This document shows positions 54,274 to 64,000 of a DNA stretch of 64,000 nt, piece after piece. Origin of the DNA: Nemertoderma westbladi (Eukaryota; Xenacoelomorpha; Nemertodermatida; Nemertodermatidae); assembly GCA_032718475.1 (NCBI GenBank), contig JAUCBJ010007524.1, forward strand, positions 236,637-300,636, written 5' to 3'. Each line of letters begins with the position of its first letter. Positions within the stretch are counted from its first letter, which is position 1. Both the position numbers and the translations under genes were made by a program. The notes below the pieces were generated by a model. It saw only the letters and a program-made list of their open reading frames with translations, was not told the DNA's origin and did not search any database.

Positions 54274-55983
54274 TTAATAGGGTTGCTGGCCTCCGAGAAT
54301 AACTGGTTTAACCCTTTTAGGGTCCGATACTATTAATGGTTGCGATAATTTTCTCTTTAATAGATTGTTGAGATAGCCTTTTCTTGGGGGGTGAAATAGA
54401 TTAAGGTGTGTTTGCTGCGGGAGAAAGATGCCTTCTCTGAGAGAACGTTTTAGTAATTCGAAAAGGCGCGCGATGGTAAAGTCGTTGGATAGGGTGATAG
54501 TGTTGGTATTTTTCGTATTGGTGAATATAATTTCTGCTGGTTTGTTCTCGATATGAATGTAAGGACTGAGATAGTAGTGAGAGTTGGGTGGGTTGGTTAT
54601 ATTTATCGCGAGAAAATCGCTGCCCCTAATATTGAGACCGTTGGTGAACTGAAAAGTGGTATTCTCTTCGTCTTTCATTAAAATGGGCCAGATACCAACA
54701 TATTTTTCGGATTTGAACTTATAGATAAAGGCTGCGATACTGCTATTTATGAGATAGCGCTGGTGATTGGGGATTGTAATCTGCTTCGGTTTGAAAGCAA
54801 ATTGTATAGCCATAGCCTTGAATCTGATTGGAGCCTCACGCGCTTGAATCGTGTTAGCTATAGTAAAGGATTCATTAAATTTTCTCTCGGTTATCTGTAA
54901 ATCAATTTCTGAATCACTGATACAACTTTGTAACGATATTCGCTCAGAAATGTTGTCTTTGTATACGTTAAGTTCATCGTAGCAGACACATTCACTATCC
55001 TCGACGGTTGAATCGAACCATTTCAATTCGCCGACCTCGCTTGGTGTAAGAAGAATCATGCCCCTAGAAGAAACAATAGCCTTTCCATCGTCAACCTCAT
55101 AGCCATTGGTGATCGCTAAATTGCGCTCGTTCCGAATATTTGTAACAAACCCAAAAGTGCAATAGTCAAAAGCAACCCAATTACCCGGTTTTAGGACAAG
55201 GTGAGTAGTAGGATTAATAAAAGGGCGACATATGTTTACATATTGTTGAAATAAATTGGCGCAGGCGACGGAAAATGTGATCCATGAACTGTTTACCGTG
55301 TCTTCCAGCTTTATTAACTCGAGTGGTTTCACTGGGTTAATACTTCCATAGGTGCCAACTCTATAATTGAATCCAAAGTAATAGGAGACTTTATTGGCGA
55401 AAAAGCATGTGAGCTCATTCAATTTCTCACCGAAAGCGAGAACATCCTTGTCGAAAAGTTTAAAGAAACGAGTCTCCTCTTCCTCGGTCGGAGTCGATGA
55501 GTTCCAGATGAGAAGAAGAATCGAGTTTGCGATACTATGAAAATCAAATAAGCGATCATCGGAGAAGAAGGAGGTTACGAGAGTGGTTAAACCCAGTAGA
55601 CGATTTGCCACATCTTGGTTGATGTTTTCTCGAATAAAATCGACTATACTAGTTGGAATCGTAAACGTCTCGGGCAAAGTAGTTAGATTGAACGTGATTT
55701 TGTTGTCCCTTTTTAAAAGTTTGAAACCGTGGTTGGAGGAATGAAGTTTATTATCGTCGAGGGTTTGATATTGTCCATCGTGAAGTTCGTAGCAGGCGCG
55801 GAAAATAAAGTGCGCGTAGTTTGCCGGAATCGGGATGGGTTGGTTTAAGGTTGTATTTATCATTAACGGGAAGAGTTTGTTCGCCGGATCGAAATATAGA
55901 CCAAACGAGTTGTCTTGTAGCATAAACTGATTTTCGTTGCAAACCAGATCGTTGCTTGAATAGCTGATTTCTGAATGTGCCAT
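54274..55983 (-). CDS. Orphan intronless protein, 569 residues, unknown function
   Basis: A clean ATG-to-stop frame starting MAHSEISYSSNDLVCNENQF. I do not recognise it. It has no signal peptide, no clear membrane span, no coiled coil and no zinc motif. Composition is rich in Asn, Ile, Phe, Thr and Leu, with many alternating hydrophobic stretches suggesting beta structure. The middle has PGNWVAFDYCTFGFVTNIRN and an acidic Cys segment DSTVEDSECVCYDELNVY. The C-terminal 40 residues are basic (RKGYLNNLLKRKL, then SDPKRVKP). Upstream on the minus strand are a TATA-like TCTATAATAG, two CCAAT boxes and a CRE, so transcription is plausible. Its neighbours are repeats. A single long exon in a transposon-rich setting fits a virus- or transposon-derived gene, a recent retrogene or a lineage-specific gene; I cannot choose among these. 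Confidence 0.7.
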   Translation of the reverse strand: MAHSEISYSSNDLVCNENQFMLQDNSFGLYFDPANKLFPLMINTTLNQPIPIPANYAHFIFRACYELHDGQYQTLDDNKLHSSNHGFKLLKRDNKITFNLTTLPETFTIPTSIVDFIRENINQDVANRLLGLTTLVTSFFSDDRLFDFHSIANSILLLIWNSSTPTEEEETRFFKLFDKDVLAFGEKLNELTCFFANKVSYYFGFNYRVGTYGSINPVKPLELIKLEDTVNSSWITFSVACANLFQQYVNICRPFINPTTHLVLKPGNWVAFDYCTFGFVTNIRNERNLAITNGYEVDDGKAIVSSRGMILLTPSEVGELKWFDSTVEDSECVCYDELNVYKDNISERISLQSCISDSEIDLQITERKFNESFTIANTIQAREAPIRFKAMAIQFAFKPKQITIPNHQRYLINSSIAAFIYKFKSEKYVGIWPILMKDEENTTFQFTNGLNIRGSDFLAINITNPPNSHYYLSPYIHIENKPAEIIFTNTKNTNTITLSNDFTIARLFELLKRSLREGIFLPQQTHLNLFHPPRKGYLNNLLKRKLSQPLIVSDPKRVKPVILGGQQPY

Positions 55984-56099
55984 CGTGATTGTGTACCGGT
56001 AACTCGTTTAGGAAATAAAAATAAATAAATACTTTTACGAAAATAATTAAAACTTTTCAGGAAAACAAAGAGACAATGATTGGGAATGTGGTGAACGGG

Positions 56100-56200
56100 G
56101 GCTATTATAGAGGGGGCTAGAATGGGTTAGCCAATCAGGGAACAGGAGGGAGAAAAGACTGTATAATTAAACCAATCAGAGAGCAGCTTTGATGACGTCA
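56100..56200 (-). promoter_or_regulatory. Candidate promoter of the orphan ORF
   Basis: On the minus strand, in order toward the gene: a palindromic CRE TGACGTCA (56193-56200), two ATTGG inverted CCAAT boxes (56171-56176 and 56130-56134 region) and CTCTATAATAG (about 56103-56113). The TATA-like word lies about 120 bases before the ATG at 55983. The spacing of CRE, CCAAT and TATA is promoter-like; there is no expression evidence. Confidence 0.5.
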
Positions 56201-56924
56201 CATCAGGCGAGATAATGATTGCCCAATGTTATTCAATGGTAGACAGAGTGGCGCCATTGAATAACGAAGACAAAGGGGCCGCGAGAGGAAAGATTATAAA
56301 GTTGACGATAAGGGATCTATAAACCATAGAGCTAAAAATAGACATTATGTCATAGTGATCTCATTGGTAATATAAAAACTAATTAATCTAAAAATAGAAA
56401 TCAATGTATAAAGTAAAAGTAATACAATTAATTAATTTAAAATAAAGTACAAATGAATAAATAAAGTCAAATAGAATACAAATAATTAATTAAAATTAGG
56501 TACAAATAAATAGTTAAATTGAAAATAACAAAGTTAGAGAAGATGTTAATTTTCAGATAATACGCCCTCTAGCGGCAGACTATGGAACTGCAGGCGGTTG
56601 GATATAGGTAAGAGTAATTAGTAATCAGAGCTGTCACGGGGTGGGGGCAGGGGCGCTTGGATACAACTATCATTAATATGCTGTTGCTTGGTTAAAGCTA
56701 ATTGGGGGGTCAAAGGTCAAAGGTCAACGATAAAGCTGTCTGGATATAGATAAGAGTAATTAGTTACCAGTAAGGGAGCTGTATACCCATAAAGTACAAA
56801 TGAATAATTAATTTAGAATTAAATACGAATAAAATAAAATGCAAATAATTAATTAAAATTAAATATAAATAAATAGATATTAATGAATAAAAGAGCTGCG
56901 GTGTCACTTATGACACCCTCTTGA
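56201..56924. other. AT-rich noncoding region
   Basis: Many loose copies of AATTAATTAAAATTA with TACAAATAAAT (56390-56520 and 56790-56880), and a repeated GGATATAG.TAAGAGTAATTAG at 56599 and 56740. No gene seen. Confidence 0.45.
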
Positions 56925-57220
56925 GCCGGCTCTGTGACACTTGGACCTAACTGATGACCCATTGTGTGTCAGGGCGCTAATCAGTCTGATTAATTAGGAT
57001 AATCAATTAAACCCTAATTAGGAGTCATATGACACCTGTTAGGGTTTAATTGTACTAATTAATTGATGACACCTGTCAATTAGGGTCTAATTAGCCTAAT
57101 TGGGAGGTGTCACCCAGACAGTCTGGTGCCAATGACACCCAATGACACCCATAGGGTGATAATTGGGTGTCATATGACACCCAATGGGTGTCAGTTAGGT
57201 CCAAGTGTCACAGAGCCGGC
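56925..57220. mobile_element. Foldback element with ~39-bp inverted ends
   Basis: The left arm (from 56925) begins GCCGGCTCTGTGACACTTGG; the right arm ends with its reverse complement at 57220. The arms match for about 39 bp with one small difference. The interior has many TGACACC/GGTGTCA palindromes and TTAATTAG words, so the whole unit can fold. No coding capacity; target duplication unclear. Confidence 0.75.
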
Positions 57221-57234
57221 CAAGACCCTACTAC

Positions 57235-57368
57235 TAGCTACTATTTCGGCGATTCGCTACACACTTCGAAAGATACTATTTACCTTCAGTCCAACTCAGG
57301 ACCAAATGGTTTTCCAAGAAGGAAAATGTATCAGTTGGCGATATAGTACTCTTAGTTTATCTGGACCA
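57235..57368 (+). pseudogene. BEL/Pao-like integrase C-terminal fragment
   Basis: A short frame reads FERYYLPSVQLRTKWFSKKE followed by VSVGDIVLLV, matching the post-integrase domain of copy 1 near 22495-22595. It is cut off at 57369, where LINE sequence begins. Confidence 0.65.
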
Positions 57369-57370
57369 AC

Positions 57371-57800
57371 ATAGAACTTCTGGCTCCAGAAGTCGAGGAA
57401 ATCCTGCCAAGTACCTAACTGATCTATACTTTGCTGATGACTTAGGAGTACTCTCAGAATCATTAGAGGGAGCCCAACGGCTCCTCAGCTCATTAGAACA
57501 TGCTGCTTCTAGTGTTGGTCTTTTTATTAACTCCAGAAAGACCAAAATTCTGACAGTTAACTTTGAAAGTCCTCAGCAGGTCTCTGATCGGATGAGCATA
57601 AGCTCAAAGGATGGTATGCTTGAGCATGTGGACGACTTCTGTTACCTGGGATCATGGATCCGGAAGTCAGGTGAGGACCTTCGAATACGTAAGGGAAAGG
57701 CATGGGCAGCCTTGAATAGGCTTTCCAGGATTTGGAAGTCACCGAGAATTAATCGGAAACTTAAGGTCCGATTATTTAGAGCAGCAGTAGTTATAAAGGA
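57371..57800 (+). mobile_element. LINE fragment (reverse transcriptase C-terminal part)
   Basis: Plus-strand frames give SRSRGNPAKYLTDLYFADDL, SSVGLFINSRKTKILTV, DDFCYLGSWIRKSGEDLRIR and IWKSPRINRKLKVRLFRAAV. It is the same family as 15300-17072 and 10580-11260. It abuts the BEL fragment exactly, suggesting insertion or a shared breakpoint, and ends near RLFRAAV. Confidence 0.75.
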
Positions 57801-59207
57801 CATCGCCCGCCTCCTATCCTAACTAATTTCAAATTTGTCTGTCTGTCTGCATTTGGCTGTTTCGGTTGGTTTGGGAATTCTAAGTATAAAAGAAAAAGAC
57901 GAACAATCCAACTGTCTGACGAGTGCAAGGTCCAGGATATAATCCACCTAATCTAATTATAACCGAAAAGCTAGGACCTTGACGCTATTCCGGCTAGATA
58001 AGGCTTTAGTCCACTACAGTACTGGATGATAGATTGGTAAAAGATAAATATATGATAACATAATAATATACTTGCATTTATTTTATTTACAGAGTTAGGT
58101 ATGGTACCGTTACATTACATATAATAACTGAATAATAAATCAACTAATCTAGGGTATTGATAAATGACTAAATAATGCTGTAATGACTGAATGAGATTAA
58201 TATTATCGGGCCAGTTAATACTACCGTATACTTCTGTCTGTTCTGTAGTTTATAAAATAGTTACCGGTCTTAGGTAATAGTACAATATTATATTACAGGG
58301 TATGCAAGCAAAATCTATATAAATCTACATCTAACTATCTAACCATCTAACATCAGAATATTAGTGGGAAAATCCGCACATGTCAGACATGGTGAGTTGA
58401 GACTGCCAGACTGCAGACAGCTTACTGCTGTTGTACTGACTAGCTATTTTACAGCTGTCAGTCAGACTGTTGACTGCATTCTGGTCACGTGGTCAGCTCA
58501 CGGTCGACTCTTACTAATTAAATAATGAAAGTAATTATGTATACTGTATTTATTGCTGCGAACTGAAATGTATTATACTGTAGGTTGATTATCTTATACT
58601 TATACTATATTATATTAAAATATTTGAGTTACGAGGAGATGGTGAACACACTCCTCCGCTGAACTGCGTGAAACTTAGTTCAAAAAAATCTTGTCACCTC
58701 TCATCGTAGCGAATATAAACACGCACCAAAAACTAAAATAATAATGATTGAGCCTTCTGCCTGATTCACTCAAAACGAAAATAATGCACCTCATTAATAA
58801 AGTACATTTGTGACCAAATAGTAATAATATAAAACTTCAGTCTATTCCATATAATGTATGTACGGCGACCACCACTTTTAAAATTAAACAATCTAAGCAC
58901 AATCTCAAGGCTAAAAAATATTTTTCGTTACATATTATATAGGGTGTTTCTCCATTACTTATTTCTTCAAATAAAGTATATTAAAAAATCTAGCATAAAG
59001 GGTTCTGTAATAAGTTCACTTTGTGGATTACTAAGACAAAATAATAATAATTCATTATAGAGACCTCTGGCTCATTAAAATAGTTTCCATACAATTCTGG
59101 GTTTACCATAAAGGCGCCACAAAAGTGGGTCAAAAGACATGTTAGTTAAACACAACACTAATAGAAATAATGATAATTAATAATTTACTTTTATCGTTTT
59201 AGGTACA
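57801..59207. other. Noncoding region 3' of the BEL/Pao element
   Basis: No gene seen. The 3' LTR of the minus-strand BEL/Pao element should lie here, but the 5' LTR is outside the window, so it cannot be delimited. AT-rich with short repeats of CTGTCAGTCAGACTG near 58440-58470. Confidence 0.4.
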
Positions 59208-62200
59208 TTACTCGCTGGTTTTATTTACTGCCTCCACTAATTCCTCTTCCAACAAACAACACCGTTCGATCGACCGTTTAAGTTTTCCACTTGATGTTTG
59301 TAATTCGACAGTTCTAACTAGTCCATCATTCCCTGGAAAAACATCACAGACTCTCGCTAAATTCCAATGATTTCTCCTATTACTGTCGTCCTTTAATAAA
59401 ACTAAGTCGCCCTTTCGGACGTTTCGCGTTACGAATTGGTTTATTTTTCGTTTGTGCAATGTTGGCAGATAGAACTTCTGCCACATATCCCAAAACTCAT
59501 TGGCACATTCTTGACTACGCCTCCACGCCTTTCTTGAGCTCAAGTCTCCCGGATCAGGAGTTTCAAGAGGTAATCCTATACCTCCTCCTACACCGAGAAT
59601 TTTGTTGGGAGTTATTGCTGTTATTCCACTAGGGTTATCAGTAACTTGAAATAACGGTCTAGAATTGATGGAATATTGAATCTCCGCAAGTGCTGTTCTC
59701 AAAACGTCAAATGTAACTGTTTTATTACCAATTGTTGCTGCTAGCGCTTCCTTTGTAGAGCGGACCATACGTTCCCATACACCCCCAGCATGAGGATTAA
59801 TAGGTGTTATATTCTTCCATGTTATATTTCTTGCAGCGAGTTCTGATTGGAGTTTATGTTTATTCAAGTCCTTTACAACCTGTGTCAATTCATTATTTGC
59901 TCCAATAAAATTCGATCCATTGTCGCTGTACATAAGTCTAACATTGCCTCTGGTTGATATGAATCTCCGGTATGCACAAAGAAATGCATCTGTTGACGCG
60001 CTTTCAGCGATATCTAAATGTACTGCCCTTGTTGAAAGACAAGTAAACAATACTCCATAAACCTTCATTGTTGTTCTTACTCGTTTGCACATTACAGGTC
60101 CCCAGTAGTCAACTCCACAAGTTTCGAAAGGCAATCCTCCAATTACGAGTCTTTCTCGAGGCAAATCACCCATTCTTTGTACTAATAATTCAGCATTACG
60201 TTTTCTACACACATAACATTTCTTTAGTAAGCGACGTATTCGAGGCCTTGCTTGAACTATCCAATAAGTCTCCCTCAACTTAGCTAGAGTATGATCTTCC
60301 CCTTTGTGTAGTATTTTCCAATGTACATCGTATATTAATGAGTTAATTATCCAAGAATCCTTAGGTATAATTATTGGTTCCTTATGATCAATAGGTATAT
60401 CGGCATTTTTAATCCGCGAATCGATTTTCATAATTCCATTTACTAATTTGGGACACAAAGATTTCAGTTGAGAACTTCCAGAAATAAGTTTATCTTGTGC
60501 CAATGTTTCATATTCATCGCAATATTTCCTTCTTTGCTCAAAGCCAATAATTCCTCTGGCGCATGAATTAATTTCACTTACAGTTAAAGGAGAGAACTTA
60601 ACCTTTTCACCTCGCATCATCTTAATCCGCCAATCAACTAGTCGACGTATCCATCCCAACTTCCTACATGTATCTGTAAAACTATTGGAATGTGTGAGAA
60701 GTTTTTTAACAGATTCCATTCCATCATCGTCTGCAGCTATCCAATAACTAACTCCTTTCAAACTTCCTTTGTAACTAATTTCAGCATCCTTTGGTAAATT
60801 CAGATGCATTTCGTTTATAGGTGGGGTCCAAGTTTCCTCACAATCCTTTAAGAATGCCGGGCCATTCCACCACTTGTCTTCTGCTAATAAATGTTTCGCT
60901 GTTAAACCACGACTAAGGAAATCGGCTGGATTGTCTTTACCAGCACAATGATGCCACTGTTCATGTTCAACCTCACTTGTCCCCATAATTTCTTGAACTC
61001 GATTTGCTACGAACACCTGAAACCTATGTTCATTATTAGCTATATATTGAAGAGCCACCATTGAGTCACTCCAGTAATAATGACGAACTCCACATGGGTC
61101 TTCTACTAAAGGTAATTCCTTGATAATAATTCGTGCGTTTCTAATGGCAATAACAGCTGCTAGAAGTTCAAGACGGGGTATTGTAACTTTCTTCATTGGC
61201 GCTACTCTCGCCTTTGACATTATGAGTGCGGTTTCAACACATCCATTAAGTGGCTGTCTTCGTAAGTACGATACTGCCCCATAACCTGCTTCTGATGCAT
61301 CACAAAAATGGTGAATCGAGTATATATCATCGGTATCTCGTGTTTTGAAGAAAGGTCGTGGTATTTGTAATTGTTCTAATCCAATAATATCATCCTTCCA
61401 GAGCAACCATTCTTTAATAATATCTTTGGGCAGCTTAGCATCCCATGTCAACTTAGCTTTCCACATCTCTCGTAATAGTAATTTTCCTTTCAGGATAAAT
61501 GGTGTTAGAAATCCTATTGGGTCATAGACGGAACTCAAGAGTGATAAACTTCCTCTCTTTGTTAATCTGTAAGTCTCTTTATTAGTTGAGTATGTAAATA
61601 CATCTTTACTTGGAATCCATTTCACTCCTAATGCTCTTGAAGACGAAATCAACATAGAAGAAACACCATCTAGATCTAAGTCTTTGGGGACATCTTGCAA
61701 GCCAATAACTTTTTCTTTGGGTAGGTTTGACAAAAACTCTACACTATTACTTATAAACTTTGTTACATTAAAACCTCGATTATCTAAGCACTTTATAATC
61801 CCCATAGCCACTCTCAGGGCCTTTTCCACCGTTGGTTGAGAATTGAGGCCATCATCAACATAAAAACCATAGAGAATTGCTCTTATCACTTCTATTGAGA
61901 AATGTTCTCTTTGGTCCAATGCCGCTTGTTTTAATCCATAAGTGGCGACACATGGCGAATCCTTCTTTCCAAATGCATGAACCCTCATTTGCATAACTGT
62001 GAAGTCATCCAAATTTCCGCTCTCTGGGAAATCCTCTATTGGCCCATCAAACCACAGGATGCGCATAGTATCACTGTCACTGTCTGTAGTCCTTAGCTGA
62101 TGAAACATCTTCTTAATGTCACACATAAAGCAAATAGAATGACATCGAAATCGCATTAAACAACCAAAAATACTGTTGTAAATATTGGGACCCTGCATAA

Positions 62201-63995
62201 GCAACTTATTCAAACTCATTCCAGAATATTCGGCAGCCGCATCATTTACAATTCGAATTTCTCCTGGTTTATTCGCATTTTCGACAAAGTGAGTAGGTAA
62301 ATAATATGTTCGCGGTGACTCTATTAAATCATTTCCTGCTAGAATTCTGGCATGATCATTCTTCAAATACTCATGTAAGTTTTCAACATACAATTTCTCA
62401 ATCTCAGGTCTTTTAGACAGGCGTTTCTTTAAACCTTTTAGTCTCTGTATAGCTAATGCTTTGTTGTTTTTTAAACATCTTTCTTCGTCTTTCCACAACA
62501 TACCTATGGTATAGTGACCATTTTTGAATGTAATTGTATTTTTCAAAATTTCTAATGACTTAAGATCTTCCTTCGAATAACCGAGTTCGATGTTGTCTAC
62601 ATCCATCATGTCAACGTCCCAAAACTCCTTCATGTGATTATCCAAGATTTCATCTTTTCCTCTTTGCAAATCCTTTAATTGTTGTATCAATTCAATCGGA
62701 ATAGTTTTATGTATTTCCTCATGAACTAAATATGTGCAATATTGGGATAACCCTGGACTAGGATAAATTGGACCTAGGGCTGTCCAACCAAAAACTGTCT
62801 CGATGGCCACTGGATCTATATCACGTGGTCCTGGAACTTCATTTAGATGCCTATGTGCAGCTGGAGTTGTAATACCAATTATTAAAGTTACAGCTGGGAT
62901 ATCAACATCTATAAATTCTGGAATATGTCTGAGATGCTGATACTTTTCTCGAGCCTCATCATTTAATTTATATTTCTCAAATTTGACATTGTCTTTAACT
63001 AATACATTATTTATTCTGGTCGAATAATCATATCCTGGCATAATAGCATCAACTATAAGACTAACTTGCCCAACTTTAGTACGCTGGTTATTAGATGTGA
63101 TTGTAGTCAAACTAATTTCAGTTTTCTCAGTTTGCAATTTCAACTCCTTGACCACAATTGTATCTGAAAATGTAAGACTTCCACCTGTATCAATTAATGC
63201 ATATGTCGTTAATGATGCATCCCCTTGACCAACTCCTTTTATTCGAACTGGAACTATCTTCTGCAACAATCTTGTTTGCTGCACTTCTTGAAAGTTGGAA
63301 ATAGCCTTCAGTGACGCCTGAATCATGTCCACTGATTTTTGAATTTCGATTTCCTCCCCCGCATTGGCTATTTCCTCATTAGGTCTACCAATTTCGGCTG
63401 ATTCATTACGGGCTGTAACATTTAGTTCACATAGCCTCTCAGCGTGAATTGATTCTGCAGAATCATATTTCACTTTATAGTGTCTTGATGCCATATTTGG
63501 GCCCCCCGCAGCGCTAGCACTGCCAATCATGTTAGTAGTGTTAGTAATCAGTTGTGTCGTCGGTGTCGATCTCACACTAAATGCATTACCACTACTAGTT
63601 ACATGCCCCATTTGTCCTGTTTGTCCGGGGCTTGTCATGTTACGCACATACAACTTAGGATCATAACCATGCAATAATGTATGATGACTACCATTACACA
63701 CATCACACCATATATTCCATGGACATTGATACATAATATGGCCCTTATTAGTACACCTATGACACACACCTTCACTCATAAGATAATTACCTCTCTGTAC
63801 AGTATCTAACTTAGCTAAGTTCATACATCGACCTACATGGTGCGTCCTTGCTGTTGGCAAATTTAACACTCTTTCACAATATATACAGTTTTTATCTCCT
63901 ACTACACCTGGTGTTATCGCAGTTGTAACTGGTCTCAGTTGTATCTGCCTACCAATATTGTATCCCCTCCCTCGAGGAACTGAACTATTGTACAT
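59208..63995 (-). CDS. BEL/Pao retrotransposon polyprotein (partial gag, PR, RT, RNase H, integrase)
   Basis: One open frame of 1595 codons that runs almost to the window edge; the ATG at 63995 is merely the first Met, and gag continues outside. By residue: Cys/His clusters including a canonical CX2CX4HX4C knuckle (C78, C81, H86, C91) and CDVCNGSHHTLLH (97-109); an aspartic protease motif ALIDTG (D269); RT with CDIKKMFHQL (D626) and YVDD (712-715); RNase H acidic residues about D899, E943 and D977; an integrase HHCC zinc site (H1230, H1235, C1260, C1263) and catalytic D1296 (VDYWGP), D1358 (SDNGSNF) and E1408 (GGVWERM); and a C-terminal domain ending in RKGDLVLLKDD and beyond. All key catalytic residues are present without a stop, so the element may be recently active. 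It belongs to a lineage distinct from copies 1 and 2. Flanking LTRs were not identified. Confidence 0.92.
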   Translation of the reverse strand: MYNSSVPRGRGYNIGRQIQLRPVTTAITPGVVGDKNCIYCERVLNLPTARTHHVGRCMNLAKLDTVQRGNYLMSEGVCHRCTNKGHIMYQCPWNIWCDVCNGSHHTLLHGYDPKLYVRNMTSPGQTGQMGHVTSSGNAFSVRSTPTTQLITNTTNMIGSASAAGGPNMASRHYKVKYDSAESIHAERLCELNVTARNESAEIGRPNEEIANAGEEIEIQKSVDMIQASLKAISNFQEVQQTRLLQKIVPVRIKGVGQGDASLTTYALIDTGGSLTFSDTIVVKELKLQTEKTEISLTTITSNNQRTKVGQVSLIVDAIMPGYDYSTRINNVLVKDNVKFEKYKLNDEAREKYQHLRHIPEFIDVDIPAVTLIIGITTPAAHRHLNEVPGPRDIDPVAIETVFGWTALGPIYPSPGLSQYCTYLVHEEIHKTIPIELIQQLKDLQRGKDEILDNHMKEFWDVDMMDVDNIELGYSKEDLKSLEILKNTITFKNGHYTIGMLWKDEERCLKNNKALAIQRLKGLKKRLSKRPEIEKLYVENLHEYLKNDHARILAGNDLIESPRTYYLPTHFVENANKPGEIRIVNDAAAEYSGMSLNKLLMQGPNIYNSIFGCLMRFRCHSICFMCDIKKMFHQLRTTDSDSDTMRILWFDGPIEDFPESGNLDDFTVMQMRVHAFGKKDSPCVATYGLKQAALDQREHFSIEVIRAILYGFYVDDGLNSQPTVEKALRVAMGIIKCLDNRGFNVTKFISNSVEFLSNLPKEKVIGLQDVPKDLDLDGVSSMLISSSRALGVKWIPSKDVFTYSTNKETYRLTKRGSLSLLSSVYDPIGFLTPFILKGKLLLREMWKAKLTWDAKLPKDIIKEWLLWKDDIIGLEQLQIPRPFFKTRDTDDIYSIHHFCDASEAGYGAVSYLRRQPLNGCVETALIMSKARVAPMKKVTIPRLELLAAVIAIRNARIIIKELPLVEDPCGVRHYYWSDSMVALQYIANNEHRFQVFVANRVQEIMGTSEVEHEQWHHCAGKDNPADFLSRGLTAKHLLAEDKWWNGPAFLKDCEETWTPPINEMHLNLPKDAEISYKGSLKGVSYWIAADDDGMESVKKLLTHSNSFTDTCRKLGWIRRLVDWRIKMMRGEKVKFSPLTVSEINSCARGIIGFEQRRKYCDEYETLAQDKLISGSSQLKSLCPKLVNGIMKIDSRIKNADIPIDHKEPIIIPKDSWIINSLIYDVHWKILHKGEDHTLAKLRETYWIVQARPRIRRLLKKCYVCRKRNAELLVQRMGDLPRERLVIGGLPFETCGVDYWGPVMCKRVRTTMKVYGVLFTCLSTRAVHLDIAESASTDAFLCAYRRFISTRGNVRLMYSDNGSNFIGANNELTQVVKDLNKHKLQSELAARNITWKNITPINPHAGGVWERMVRSTKEALAATIGNKTVTFDVLRTALAEIQYSINSRPLFQVTDNPSGITAITPNKILGVGGGIGLPLETPDPGDLSSRKAWRRSQECANEFWDMWQKFYLPTLHKRKINQFVTRNVRKGDLVLLKDDSNRRNHWNLARVCDVFPGNDGLVRTVELQTSSGKLKRSIERCCLLEEELVEAVNKTSE

Positions 63996-64000
63996 ATTAT

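Overview
The window is eukaryotic, from an AT-rich, repeat-dense invertebrate-type animal genome. It holds metazoan housekeeping genes (BLOC1S1-like and COMMD2-like), a spliced EF-hand gene, a partial class A GPCR exon, BEL/Pao and LINE retroelements, a hAT remnant, tRNA-derived SINEs and several MITE-like repeats. I see no bacterial operons, CRISPR arrays or rRNA. The phylum cannot be fixed from sequence alone.

Layout. 1-1.7 kb: two intronless genes head to tail (BLOC1S1-like, COMMD2-like). 3.4-7.1 kb: a 3.6-kb minisatellite of a 15-bp unit; because the unit length is a multiple of three it leaves long artefactual open frames on both strands. 9-10.1 kb: a two-coding-exon calcium-binding protein gene. 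10.6-11.3 kb: a LINE fossil, followed by a 30-bp satellite. 14.6-27.3 kb: a decayed BEL/Pao-like element that acts as an insertion nest. It contains a LINE, a SINE with 14-bp target duplications, an 83-bp perfect hairpin element with 7-bp duplications, and a 2.26-kb hAT remnant with 14-bp terminal inverted repeats and 8-bp duplications. 28.1-35.6 kb: a second copy of the same BEL/Pao-like family. It has lost reverse transcriptase and integrase through deletions that kept a 1520-codon frame open. Both copies also carry a downstream Cys-rich third reading frame that does not look like an envelope gene.

36-42 kb: dispersed repeats and simple repeats. 42.7-43.4 kb (minus): the 3' exon of a class A GPCR. 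44.5-46.2 kb (minus): a LINE reverse transcriptase that is open over most of its length. 47.8-49.5 kb: a TIR element. 50.1-50.6 kb: a fossil that looks like a retroelement C-terminus. 54.3-56.0 kb (minus): an intact 569-codon intronless ORF that I cannot assign, with CCAAT, CRE and TATA-like motifs upstream. 56.9-57.2 kb: a foldback element. 57.2-57.8 kb: a BEL fragment interrupted by a LINE fragment. 59.2 kb to the window edge (minus): an apparently intact BEL/Pao polyprotein (zinc knuckles, protease, RT, RNase H, integrase) whose gag start lies outside the window.

The best candidates for something undescribed are the orphan 569-codon ORF, the third ORF of the BEL-like family, and the MITE family whose terminal inverted repeats contain long G/C homopolymers. 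No LTR pair could be delimited by eye. All family assignments rest on motif recognition and reading, not on searches.
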